A DNA stretch of 64,000 nucleotides, from the NCBI RefSeq assembly GCF_002797575.1, contig NZ_PGTX01000001.1, positions 124,001 through 188,000 of the forward strand, given 5' to 3'. The notes under the pieces were generated by a model. It had not been told where the DNA came from. It saw nothing but the letters and a program-made list of their open reading frames with translations, and searched no databases. Position numbers and translations under genes: made by a program. This document shows, piece by piece, positions 33,275 through 41,329 of this stretch. The number at the start of each line of letters is the position of its first letter. Positions within the stretch are counted from its first letter, which is position 1. Source of the stretch: Polynucleobacter brandtiae. GTDB taxonomy: Bacteria > Pseudomonadota > Gammaproteobacteria > Burkholderiales > Burkholderiaceae.

Positions 33275-33534
33275 TTTTTTGCGAGGGCTTCGGTGACGAT
33301 CTCCGCTTTGAGTTTTTCTTCGATGTACATCTTCTTAAGTCGAGCGTTCTCGGCCTCTAGCTCCTTCATGCGGGCCATCATCGAGGTATCCATGCCACCG
33401 TATTTAGAGCGCCATTTGTAAAAGGTGGCAGTACTAATGGCCAACTCACGGCAAATATCAGGGACTGCTAGGCCAGCATCAACCCGTTTTAGGGCTTCCA
33501 TGATCTGACTATCAGTAAATTTGGAACGCTTCAT
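33268..33534 (-). CDS. IS3-family transposase OrfA (helix-turn-helix)
   Basis: An 88-residue DNA-binding protein: [12 protein letters not shown], then [24 protein letters not shown] (helix-turn-helix, residues about 24-47), then a leucine-zipper-like coil [18 protein letters not shown]. This layout matches IS407/IS51-like OrfA proteins. A GAGGAG ribosome site precedes the ATG. It overlaps orfB by seven bases. Confidence 0.93.
   Translation of the reverse strand: MKRSKFTDSQIMEALKRVDAGLAVPDICRELAISTATFYKWRSKYGGMDTSMMARMKELEAENARLKKMYIEEKLKAEIVTEALAKKW
33274..33280 (-). promoter_or_regulatory. Programmed -1 frameshift heptamer A_AAA_AAG
   Basis: Read on the minus strand in the orfA frame the site is gcA AAA AAG tgg tga. 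Slipping one base back continues as GTG GTG AGG, exactly the orfB frame. This is the canonical IS3-family signal for making the OrfAB transposase. Confidence 0.75.
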
Positions 33535-33556
33535 GTAGAACTCCTCTAATTGAGAA

Positions 33557-33576
33557 AATTCTACCTTTAAGGACGG
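33557..33576 (-). repeat. Right terminal inverted repeat of the IS element
   Basis: The reverse complement aligns without gaps to the left end, with differences mostly of the transition type. It lies 22 bases upstream of the orfA start. Confidence 0.6.
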
Positions 33577-33580
33577 TTAA
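33577..33580 (+). repeat. Right copy of 4-bp target-site duplication (TTAA)
   Basis: This matches the left copy at 32421-32424. Removing the element and one copy (1156 bases) leaves the TrpE-like halves one base out of frame, because 1156 is not a multiple of three. Confidence 0.65.
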
Positions 33581-34424
33581 CCTAGGGGACGATTACCAAA
33601 CTACTAAACCAAACTATCTTAAGAAAGTAGAGGCAGCACTCAATCACGTACGCAGAGGCGACGTATACCAAGTGCAAATTGGACAAAAAATAACCTTGAC
33701 TAGCGAAATAACACCAATCAACGTGTATGCCAATTTAAGAGTCATGAACCCATCCCCTTATATGTACTTATTTTCGATCGAGGGGACGACAATAGTTGGC
33801 GCTAGTCCAGAGTTATTTATCAAAATTGAAGATGGCGAAGTGCTTATGAGGCCCATCGCTGGCACCATTGGAAAGGCGTTTGGCATTAATAAGGCCCTGG
33901 CGACTGAACAATTACATAGCAATAAAAAAGAATTGGCTGAACATCTCATGCTAATTGATCTATGTCGCAATGACCTGCACCGAATTGCGGACTCAGAAAG
34001 TGTCGTTGTCAGTGACATGCTTGAGATTGAAGAATATTCGCATGTGTACCACATGGTGACTACTACACGGGCGCTGATAAAAAAGGGGAAGGATAAATAT
34101 GATGTTCTGCTGGCAACTTTTCCTGCTGGAACAATGACCGGTACGCCAAAAATTCGAGCGATGGAAATCATCTCAGATTTAGAGGACAGCAGCAGAGGCC
34201 TGTACGCTGGATGTTTAGGCCTCATTAGTTTTGGCAGTGATTTTATTAATACTGCGCTTTGTATCAGAACCGCAACATTTAAGGATGGATGCTATTGCTT
34301 AAGAGCTTCTGCCGGAATTGTTTCAGACTCCAACCCAGATAAAGAACTTGCCGAAACGATGCAGAAGATGGGGTCTATGTTTAGGGCTATTACGGGGAGA
34401 GAGCTTTTATGTCCTGCCGCGTAA
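33577..34424 (+). pseudogene. TrpE-like (anthranilate synthase component I), 3' catalytic fragment
   Basis: About 281 codons of the chorismate-binding domain. HVRRGDVYQV, GASPELF, MRPIAGTIGK, HLMLIDLCRNDL, TFPAGTMTGTPKIRAMEII and RASAGIVSDS correspond to TrpE catalytic segments. PIAGT is typical of anthranilate synthase-type enzymes. The frame is open from the IS junction; the first possible start inside is GTG at 33672, which would lose part of the domain. It overlaps the TrpG-like gene by 16 bases. The key catalytic residues look intact, so the damage comes from the insertion and a frame difference of one base rather than long decay. Confidence 0.78.
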
Positions 34425-35020
34425 TTGTTGTAGATGCTTACGATAGCTTTGTCCACATATTGGTTGCCTATTTAGAGAATATAGGATGTTGTATTAGCCT
34501 ATTTAGAAAAGATGACCCTGGTCTTGAATTGGCGATTCAGAATCATGAATTTGACATGCTCTTGTTGGGCCCTGGACCTGGCCATCCGAGTGAATCAGGA
34601 TATGGTCGGCTATTGGATATAAACCAAGGAAGGTTACCGGTTTTGGGTGTCTGTTTGGGCCATCAGGCAATTGGCCTTTATTACGGTTGCAATATTAAAT
34701 ACGCAAGCCGTCTCATGCATGGCAAAACAAGTAATATTTCCCATGATGGCTTGGGCTGCTTTTCTTCTTATGGTACTCAGGACTTTTGTGCAATGCGCTA
34801 TCACTCAATTATCGTTTCTGAGGACCATTTGCCATCCCATCTAACAGTTTCAGCTAAGTCTACAGACGATCACTATGTCATGGGAATAAGGCATAGAACA
34901 CTACCGATAGAGGGGGTTCAGTTTCACCCGGAAAGTATCGGCACTGAGGACGGAGATCGCATATTAAAAAATTTTATTAATACTTATATTGTTAATGAAA
35001 GCGGGCTTTGTAATGGATAA
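34409..35020 (+). CDS. TrpG/PabA-like glutamine amidotransferase
   Basis: A 203-residue class I amidotransferase that would supply ammonia to the TrpE-like partner. It starts VIVVDAYDSFVHILVAYL, as TrpG/PabA do. The nucleophile Cys82 is in GVCLGHQA, and His173 and Glu175 are in VQFHPES. It overlaps the TrpE-like gene by 16 bases, which indicates translational coupling. No trpD or trpC follows, so this is not the ordinary tryptophan operon. With its partner disrupted, it may now be without function, or it could serve another component I elsewhere. Confidence 0.85.
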   Translation: MSCRVIVVDAYDSFVHILVAYLENIGCCISLFRKDDPGLELAIQNHEFDMLLLGPGPGHPSESGYGRLLDINQGRLPVLGVCLGHQAIGLYYGCNIKYASRLMHGKTSNISHDGLGCFSSYGTQDFCAMRYHSIIVSEDHLPSHLTVSAKSTDDHYVMGIRHRTLPIEGVQFHPESIGTEDGDRILKNFINTYIVNESGLCNG

Positions 35021-35108
35021 ATAAACTTATAAATAATTTTTCAAAATCTAGTCTAGATCGTCGTCACTACTCATCTTAGTTAGTATATCTAGCAACATTT
35101 TTTGGCGA

Positions 35109-35924
35109 TTATTTTTCATATGCCTTAGGCTTTAGCGCCACCTTATACAGTGGCTCCACCGTAGGCATCAGTGCGGTAAGTTGATCAATTCGGGTTTCCC
35201 CAGAAGGGTGGGTGGATAAGAATTCAGGTGAGCTCTGATCTTTCGTAGCTTTTAACATCTTTTTCCAAACGCTAATTGCACCTGCGGGGTTATAGCCTGC
35301 TCTTGCCGCTAACTCCAGTCCAATGGCATCAGCCTCTGTTTCATTTTCCCTTGAGTTTGGCAAAACAATTGCATATTGAGCTGCTTGGTTGGCTACGCTG
35401 ATCGCTGATCCGTAAGGACCTGCTACTGCCATAGCAATATTAACTAAGATGCTTTGTGCTGCCGCCTGAGAAACGCGTTCCCTACCATGCTCACGGACTG
35501 CATGAGCGATTTCATGACCCATGATGGCGGCAATCTCATCATCATTAAGATTAAGTTGCTCAATGATCCCCGTATAAAAAGTAATTTTCCCACCCGGTGC
35601 GCAGGTCGCATTGAGTGCCGGAGCATCAATTAAAGTGAGGCGCCAGTCCCATTGCTTGGTGTCATCGCGAAATGCCTCTGTCTGTGGAATCAGTCGATTG
35701 GCAATTGCCTTGAGGCGATCGTAGGTAGGCCCTGAGTTCACCAATATATTTTTATCTTTAGCTTTTTGATTTTGCTCGTTGTAACTAGAAGCAGATAGAC
35801 GGTTGACGTCATCAGATGAGGCCATCATAAACTGAGAGCGGGTAATGCCAACAGCACCAGGGCGGGTAGTATTAGCGCACGCTGCCAAGAGCAGGGTGCA
35901 GGCAAGGCCTAAACAAAAACGCAT
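35109..35924 (-). CDS. M48-family metalloprotease lipoprotein (LoiP/BepA-like)
   Basis: A 271-residue lipoprotein. The signal peptide ends in lipobox LLAAC with the lipidated Cys16. The zinc protease motif is HEIAHA in MGHEIAHAVREHG, and the third ligand is the Glu in NETEADAIG. Such peptidases take part in outer-membrane protein quality control. An upstream Met would add 25 residues before the signal peptide, so 35924 is preferred. It follows the secreted protein at 35956-36555 on the same strand, 31 bases apart, and may share its promoter. Confidence 0.86.
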   Translation of the reverse strand: MRFCLGLACTLLLAACANTTRPGAVGITRSQFMMASSDDVNRLSASSYNEQNQKAKDKNILVNSGPTYDRLKAIANRLIPQTEAFRDDTKQWDWRLTLIDAPALNATCAPGGKITFYTGIIEQLNLNDDEIAAIMGHEIAHAVREHGRERVSQAAAQSILVNIAMAVAGPYGSAISVANQAAQYAIVLPNSRENETEADAIGLELAARAGYNPAGAISVWKKMLKATKDQSSPEFLSTHPSGETRIDQLTALMPTVEPLYKVALKPKAYEK

Positions 35925-35955
35925 ATCTAATTTAGACCATTGCCCTTGCAGCAAA

Positions 35956-36555
35956 TTACTTCTTTTTTGGTGTAGTAATAGACGCAGCCATTGCATCAAA
36001 ATAAATCACCTTAACTTGCTCGCCAACATTTACATCTGCCAAAAGCTGAGCATTCTTGACAGTCACTACTGTGACCTTACCGCTTGGGCCCTTGACAGAA
36101 ACTAACCTCTTGGCGCGATCAACCCCAATAATGTCAGCAATGATAGTGGTGGTATTTGAGATAGTGCGTGATGGCTTTTCTCCAGCCTTGGATGTGGCTT
36201 CAGTAGATGTCTCCACTTTGCTGCGAATTCCGTCACTCTTTGTTTTGATTAGCTCAATAGCTACGGCTAATTCATAGGACACATTTAAGCGATCGCCTTT
36301 TTTTATTTGATCCAGACTCTTAATTTCTGGGCCAGCAACAAACTTAGATTCACCTTCTGCATTTTTAAAGTAGATGGTGCGATTTTTTTTATCAATCTTA
36401 GTAACTACACCTTCATAGAGCTGATATATATTGTCGGTTACTGCGGCATCTATGACCGTTGGCGCAGAGGCTGCCGGAGCTTGAGCCATCACCACGGCTG
36501 GACCTGTTAATAAAGCGGCTGCAATTAAGGTGATTAATGTGAGGTGAGTTTGCAT
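35956..36555 (-). CDS. Secreted protein of unknown function
   Basis: A 199-residue protein with a cleavable signal peptide (about residues 1-25, ending VVMAQ). The mature part shows two similar beta-rich segments: YEGVVTKIDKKNRTIYFKNAEG near 48-69 and ADIIGVDRAKRLVSVKGPSG near 140-159. Both have the pattern of an OB- or SH3-like barrel repeat, with a linker rich in Thr, Ser and Lys between them. I do not recognise the family. AAGGAT precedes the ATG. It lies upstream of the M48 lipoprotein, suggesting an envelope role, but this is inference only. Confidence 0.7.
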   Translation of the reverse strand: MQTHLTLITLIAAALLTGPAVVMAQAPAASAPTVIDAAVTDNIYQLYEGVVTKIDKKNRTIYFKNAEGESKFVAGPEIKSLDQIKKGDRLNVSYELAVAIELIKTKSDGIRSKVETSTEATSKAGEKPSRTISNTTTIIADIIGVDRAKRLVSVKGPSGKVTVVTVKNAQLLADVNVGEQVKVIYFDAMAASITTPKKK

Positions 36556-36708
36556 ATTTATCCTTAGAGATCAGTGGTTATCTATTGATATTATCGTATT
36601 TCTAGCCTGTTTTTCACTTTATTGTGCGGTCCAGCAATATCTAGGAAATTTGGGTGTCTAATTTGATAGTATCGAAGTTTAAATATTGTCTATTACCAAA
36701 GGATTGCT

Positions 36709-37485
36709 ATGCCCCGTTTTGCCGCTAACCTCACTATGTTGTTTACTGAAGTACCGTTTATGGAGCGCTTTGCGCTAGCGAAGACAGGGGGCTTTACAGC
36801 CGTAGAATTCCTTTTTCCCTATGCCTTTGACCAAAAAGAAATAAGAAGTGCCCTAGATAACAACGCTCTGAAGCTAGTGCTTCACAATTTGCCAGCAGGG
36901 GACTGGGATGCTGGCGAGCGGGGAATTGCCTGCCACCCAGACCGGGTTGAGGAATTTCGTGCTGGCGTAGCCAAGGCGATTGAATATGCAACAGCACTTG
37001 GCGTACCGCAACTGAACTGCCTTGCTGGAAAAGCGCCCTCAGACGTTCATCCCAAAGTACTGCGAGATACCTTCGTTGCTAATCTTCAATATGCTGCCTC
37101 AGAACTCAAGAGTGCAGGACTGAAGTTGCTCATTGAGCCCATTAACACCTTCGATATTCCAGGCTTCTATCTATCACGCACAGAACAGGGCATTGAAATA
37201 CTAGATGCAGTAGGGGCTGAGAACGCCTATCTTCAGTATGATATTTATCACGCACAGCGGATGGAGGGTGAGTTGGCAAATACTATACAAAAATACTTTA
37301 GCCGTATTGGACATATTCAGCTTGCCGATAATCCTGGCCGTAATGAGCCTGGATCTGGCGAAATTCATTATGATTTTTTATTCGGATTGCTCGACAAACT
37401 AGGATACGCCGGTTATATCGGCTGCGAGTATAAGCCCCTCAAAACGACTGAAGCAGGACTTGGATGGATATCGAAATACGAATAA
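36709..37485 (+). CDS. hyi: Hydroxypyruvate isomerase
   Basis: A 258-residue TIM-barrel isomerase interconverting hydroxypyruvate and tartronate semialdehyde. MPRFAANLTMLFTE is the usual N-terminus, LLIEPINTFDIPGFYL carries the metal-binding Glu, and QYDIYHAQRMEG and GEIHYDFLF complete the active site. A ribosome site AAAGGA precedes the ATG. It pairs with glxR, 68 bases downstream, in glyoxylate or hydroxypyruvate use; glyoxylate carboligase (gcl) is not in this window. Confidence 0.9.
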   Translation: MPRFAANLTMLFTEVPFMERFALAKTGGFTAVEFLFPYAFDQKEIRSALDNNALKLVLHNLPAGDWDAGERGIACHPDRVEEFRAGVAKAIEYATALGVPQLNCLAGKAPSDVHPKVLRDTFVANLQYAASELKSAGLKLLIEPINTFDIPGFYLSRTEQGIEILDAVGAENAYLQYDIYHAQRMEGELANTIQKYFSRIGHIQLADNPGRNEPGSGEIHYDFLFGLLDKLGYAGYIGCEYKPLKTTEAGLGWISKYE

Positions 37486-37553
37486 TCACCATTGTTTAAG
37501 TCAATTGATTATTACAACAAACTATTAGCGAATAATGCAAAAAGGAAATTCTC

Positions 37554-38450
37554 ATGAGTAAATTGAAATTAGGTTTTGTGGGCTTGGGAATCATGGGAGC
37601 CCCCATGGCTGGGCATTTAGTGAACGCAGGACATGAAGTATTCATTCATACCCGTAGCAAGGTACCGGAAGAACTCATCAAAAGCACCGCGATTGTCTGT
37701 GAAAGTCCTGCCGCTGTCGCTTCAAAAGCGGACATCATTATTACAATGGTGCCCGACACTCCTGATGTAGAAAAAGTGCTTTTTGGTGACAACGGTATTG
37801 CATCAGGTTTATCTAAAGGAAAGATCGTCATTGATATGAGCTCGATCTCACCTATCGCAACCAAAGAGATTGCTAAAAAAATTAATGCCTTAGGTTGTGA
37901 GTACTTAGATGCACCAGTATCGGGCGGTCAGTTAGGCGCCAAGGGTGCAACACTCACCATTATGGTGGGGGGTAATCAGGCTACTTTTGATCATGTAAAG
38001 CCTATCTTCGAATTGATGGGTAAAAATATTACCTTGGTGGGCGACAACGGAGCTGGTCAAATCACTAAGGTGGCCAATCAAATTATCGTAGCGCTTAATA
38101 TTGAGGCTGTTGCAGAGGCGCTTGTTTTTGCAGCAAAAGCAGGGGCTGATCCCGCTAAAGTGCGAGAAGCCTTAATGGGTGGATTCGCTAGCTCGAAGAT
38201 CTTAGAGGTGCATGGCGATCGAATGATAAAAAGAACATTTGATCCTGGATTTCGGATTGAGTTACATCAGAAGGATCTGAATCTGGCTTTGAGCAGTGCT
38301 AAGGCAATCGGCGTCTCACTCCCCAATACAGCGACAGCGCAGGAATTATTCAATTCTTGTAGCGCTCATGGTGGTAGGGCTTGGGATCATTCAGCAATGG
38401 TGAGAGCCCTGGAGAAGATGGCTAATTTCGAGATCGGTCAAAAATCCTGA
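37554..38450 (+). CDS. glxR: 2-hydroxy-3-oxopropionate (tartronate semialdehyde) reductase
   Basis: A 298-residue beta-hydroxyacid dehydrogenase. The N-terminal Rossmann motif is GFVGLGIMGAPMAGHL, and the substrate-binding segment DAPVSGGQLGA is near residue 120. The catalytic Lys is in GAGQITKVANQI near residue 172. With Hyi it would convert hydroxypyruvate to glycerate through tartronate semialdehyde. AAAGGA precedes the ATG. A 3-hydroxyisobutyrate dehydrogenase activity cannot be excluded from sequence alone, but the Hyi pairing favours GlxR. Confidence 0.88.
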   Translation: MSKLKLGFVGLGIMGAPMAGHLVNAGHEVFIHTRSKVPEELIKSTAIVCESPAAVASKADIIITMVPDTPDVEKVLFGDNGIASGLSKGKIVIDMSSISPIATKEIAKKINALGCEYLDAPVSGGQLGAKGATLTIMVGGNQATFDHVKPIFELMGKNITLVGDNGAGQITKVANQIIVALNIEAVAEALVFAAKAGADPAKVREALMGGFASSKILEVHGDRMIKRTFDPGFRIELHQKDLNLALSSAKAIGVSLPNTATAQELFNSCSAHGGRAWDHSAMVRALEKMANFEIGQKS

Positions 38451-38464
38451 TTTGGGCTGGCAAT

Positions 38465-39055
38465 ATGAAATCTACGCTATTAGTTTATCTACACGGCTTT
38501 CGCTCATCACCAAGATCAAGCAAGGCGATGATGACTGGCGATGCTATCAAGGCTATTCGTAATCCAGATCAAGTGTATGAATGGTATTGCCCTCAACTGC
38601 TAGCTTCTCCACAAGAAAGCATGGCAATGGTTACTGCTCATATCGAGCAATCCTCGGCGGATAGGCTGGTGGTGGTTGGATCATCTCTTGGGGGGTTTTA
38701 CACCAACTACCTTGCTGAAAAATACCATTGCAAGGGTGTTGTCTTAAATCCAGCTGTGTTCGCAGCAAGGGAGCTTGAACCGCATGTAGGCATGATGACT
38801 ACTTACGACAGCGAAGAACCTTTTGATTTTAAGTATGAATACATCAGTGAATTGAAAGACTTGCAGGTTTCCAAAATAAGCGATCCTGAGCGCTACTTTT
38901 TAATAGCAGCTAAAGGAGATGAGTTGCTCGATTGGAAAGAAATGGTTGCCTTTTATGAGGGTGCGCAACAGTTGGTGCTCGAAGGAAGCGATCATGGCAT
39001 TGCAGACTACTTAGATCATTTGCCACAAGTGGTTGCTTTTATCACCTCCGAATAG
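38465..39055 (+). CDS. YqiA-like esterase (alpha/beta hydrolase, UPF0227)
   Basis: A 196-residue small alpha/beta hydrolase. The N-terminus LLVYLHGFRSSPRSSKA supplies the oxyanion region, GSSLGGFYTNYLA carries the nucleophile Ser, and the C-terminal GSDHGIADY supplies His. YqiA of E. coli hydrolyses short-chain esters; the physiological substrate is unknown. It follows glxR by 14 bases, so it is probably in the same transcript. Confidence 0.82.
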   Translation: MKSTLLVYLHGFRSSPRSSKAMMTGDAIKAIRNPDQVYEWYCPQLLASPQESMAMVTAHIEQSSADRLVVVGSSLGGFYTNYLAEKYHCKGVVLNPAVFAARELEPHVGMMTTYDSEEPFDFKYEYISELKDLQVSKISDPERYFLIAAKGDELLDWKEMVAFYEGAQQLVLEGSDHGIADYLDHLPQVVAFITSE

Positions 39056-39095
39056 CTTCATTACCCATTTCATTTCGGATTTGTTTTCTGAGCTA

Positions 39096-40064
39096 ATGCA
39101 TTTCATCCCCAAAAAATCATTTTGGCTTTTGCTTGCAGCCATTGCCATCTCTATTTCAGGGCATCTTATTTTCTTCTTTGGCGTTCCTTTTTTCTCATTC
39201 AGTCGCACTCCACCCATCTCTGAGGATCTCATCATTAAAACGGATCTACGGGTAGAGCCTCCGAAAAAGATTCAGATGAATAGCAGGCCGAAGATTAGAT
39301 CTGCTCCAAAACAAACAAACGCTGTCGCATCAGATACATCCGCAACAGCAGACGAAGCGGGCAAGGGTGCAGCAGGAAATCAATCCGGACAATCTTTTCA
39401 ACTCCCTGAATCAAGCACCTTATATTTTGATGCTTATCTTGATGGCCAGCTTTTGCAAACTGCCAGCCTAGAGTGGATCGTCAATGGCAGTCAATATCGC
39501 CTGTACATCAATATTCCTTATGCTGTAGTGGGGCCATTTATATTTGAATCTCGTGGGAGCGTAGATGCCTATGGAATTGCTCCTGCTATTTATTGGACTC
39601 AACGTGGAACAAAAGATCCAAGATACTCTCGCTTTGATCGAGACCAAAACGGAGCAGGGAAGATGTACTTTTCCGAGAAACCAGAATTTACACCTGACTT
39701 ATTGCCAGGCACTCAAGATCGATTCAGCTTGATGTTTCAGTTAGCGTCACTCCTGAACGGTAGCGATAAGATTGATGAAGCTGGAACCATTAGATCCATC
39801 CCAGTAGTCGACTTCAACACCCTTGAGATGTGGCAATTTAAAAGCTATGGTGAGGCTATATCAGATGACATTCCAAGCTTGGGTCAGACGATTAACCGAC
39901 ACTATGCTTTGATGCAACGTGAGAAGGACCCATTCAAACGCCAAGTCGATATCTGGTTAGCCAGAGATCTGGATTGGCTGCCCGGACGAATAAGGTCGTT
40001 AGAGGCTAGCGGCCGTACTTTAGAGCTAATATTCAAGCAAAAAGGTCCGCCACCTAGCAATTAA
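39096..40064 (+). CDS. DUF3108 domain protein with N-terminal membrane anchor
   Basis: A protein of about 322 residues. A membrane segment (about residues 8-30, from FWLLLAAIAIS) is followed by a low-complexity linker (about 60-105, with Lys, Ser, Ala and Gly). The C-terminal globular domain (from about 115) resembles DUF3108: STLYFDAYLDGQLL, then QYRLYINI. The function of DUF3108 proteins is not established, though they appear as envelope proteins. An earlier in-frame start at 39033 overlaps the YqiA-like gene and adds 21 unlikely residues. The stop codon shares TTAA with the convergent channel gene. Confidence 0.75.
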   Translation: MHFIPKKSFWLLLAAIAISISGHLIFFFGVPFFSFSRTPPISEDLIIKTDLRVEPPKKIQMNSRPKIRSAPKQTNAVASDTSATADEAGKGAAGNQSGQSFQLPESSTLYFDAYLDGQLLQTASLEWIVNGSQYRLYINIPYAVVGPFIFESRGSVDAYGIAPAIYWTQRGTKDPRYSRFDRDQNGAGKMYFSEKPEFTPDLLPGTQDRFSLMFQLASLLNGSDKIDEAGTIRSIPVVDFNTLEMWQFKSYGEAISDDIPSLGQTINRHYALMQREKDPFKRQVDIWLARDLDWLPGRIRSLEASGRTLELIFKQKGPPPSN

Positions 40065-40573
40065 ATCTGGGCTGTTGATCTCTCTTTTTTACCGCCAATG
40101 AAGCTACCCATCATGGTGTACAACGCGGCACCCGACATTGAAACAGCAAATACACCAGTAAAAGCGATCAGTATTGGCAAGATTTTCCATTGACTAGGCA
40201 GCGTCCATGTACCGTAACCAACGGTTGTGTACATTTCACCAGCAAAGTAAAAGGTTTGAGGATTAGAAGGAAACACTTTTAAGCCAACGCAAATATAAGA
40301 CCAAATCACAATCTCAATGAGGTGAATCAAAATGATCAAATTAATGGCGATAAAGTAGGAAACAAAGCTTGCGCCAAAAATATGCCTGTCGACCATAAAC
40401 CCATTGATCTTATGAAATGCCGTTGCAACACCAAGAACAGCAATGGCATGGCTGGCCAGCATCAAGCAAGATCCTACGACAACAATCCAAATTTGGCTGT
40501 TTCCCATATCGGCGATGATCTGCGCGTAAAGGGAGTGCAGACTGGGAAGTGTATTGAGAAGGCTTAAATCCAT
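40061..40573 (-). CDS. Small potassium-channel-like protein
   Basis: A 170-residue membrane protein with hydrophobic segments at about 28-50, 70-98 and 132-155. The selectivity filter TTVGYG lies at 116-121, between the second and third segments, in the pore-loop position of two-transmembrane (Ion_trans_2) potassium channels. No RCK or other ligand-binding domain is attached, unlike many bacterial channels. FAGEMYTTVGYGTW is close to homologues annotated as ion channel family proteins. It is convergent with the DUF3108 gene and its job is unknown beyond probable potassium conductance. Confidence 0.78.
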   Translation of the reverse strand: MDLSLLNTLPSLHSLYAQIIADMGNSQIWIVVVGSCLMLASHAIAVLGVATAFHKINGFMVDRHIFGASFVSYFIAINLIILIHLIEIVIWSYICVGLKVFPSNPQTFYFAGEMYTTVGYGTWTLPSQWKILPILIAFTGVFAVSMSGAALYTMMGSFIGGKKERSTAQI

Positions 40574-40627
40574 ATTAATTTCTTATTTGACATAATAATG
40601 ATTATGCGCAGTTATTAATGCTATATT

Positions 40628-41329
40628 TCAAGAGGATAATTTCTTGGGCCCGCCTGGATATGGCTGTTTATAAAGCTTCTCCCAGCGTGATGCCAATCCG
40701 TCACGGATATCCGTTTTGCCGAATAGCTCAGCAACATCAATTGCTGAATAACCCTCGTGATTGCGCAATCGAAGATCTGCACCCTGATCAAGCAGATATT
40801 TAATCAAACTATCATTGCCGGAACCCACTGCCATCATCAACGGCGTTGTTTCACTTTGACTAAGGGCATTAATCTTTGCGCCATGACTGAGTAAAAACTT
40901 AGCAACATCAAGCTTCCCAGTGGTACAGGCGTAATGCAATGGTGTCCAACCCGTTTTATTAACATCCGCCTTGTTTTTGAGCACCATACTTTCGACAACA
41001 GTTAACTCACCCTCGATCGAGGCAATCATGAGCGGGTTTTCACCACTTTTATTACTTAGGTTGATGTCAATGGATTTTTCACCTAACAATAGGTCGACTA
41101 CCTTGCTTGATTTATCCCTGATCGCCACAATCAGCATTGGGTTGCCCTTTGGATCAAGCGTATTAGGATTCACTCCAGATTTAATCAGAGATTTGACCTC
41201 AGATACGTCATCAAACTTTGCGGCTTTTGTAAAGTCAGCTATTTGATCGGCCGTTTGACCGAAAGCAAGCCCCGAAAGTAGCATTAAAGCTATGTTGAAG
41301 CTTAGAATTAATTTAAACGAATACTTCAT
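40628..41329 (-). CDS. Exported ankyrin-repeat protein
   Basis: A 233-residue protein with a signal peptide (about 1-24, ending AFGQ) and about five ankyrin repeats from residue 38 to 215. Good copies include TGWTPLHYACTTGKLDVAKF and ETTPLMMAVGSGNDSLIKYL. Ankyrin repeats mediate protein-protein contacts; the partner is unknown. Its start codon overlaps the stop codon of tatD by one base (TAATG), so it is translationally coupled at the end of the mltG-tmk-holB-tatD operon. A short Lys/Pro-rich tail follows the last repeat. Confidence 0.85.
   Translation of the reverse strand: MKYSFKLILSFNIALMLLSGLAFGQTADQIADFTKAAKFDDVSEVKSLIKSGVNPNTLDPKGNPMLIVAIRDKSSKVVDLLLGEKSIDINLSNKSGENPLMIASIEGELTVVESMVLKNKADVNKTGWTPLHYACTTGKLDVAKFLLSHGAKINALSQSETTPLMMAVGSGNDSLIKYLLDQGADLRLRNHEGYSAIDVAELFGKTDIRDGLASRWEKLYKQPYPGGPKKLSS

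Larger units (their letters stand above)
32425..33576 (-). mobile_element. Intact IS3-family insertion sequence (IS407-like), 1152 bp
   Basis: The element carries orfA and orfB on the minus strand and is bounded by imperfect inverted repeats. The left end reads CTGCCCTCAGAGGTAGAGTT; the reverse complement of the right end reads CCGTCCTTAAAGGTAGAATT. The last ten bases (AGGTAGA then A/G then TT) differ at one position. A TTAA duplication flanks it. Both reading frames, the frameshift signal and the DDE residues are present, so it appears capable of transposition. The terminal bases are C rather than the TG common in IS3 elements, so exact ends could be off by a base or two. Confidence 0.85.

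Noticed and set aside
31533..35108. Genomic island with tRNA-Asp attachment site
   Set aside because: No integrase gene and no repeated tRNA 3' end were found; only the IS element is clearly mobile.
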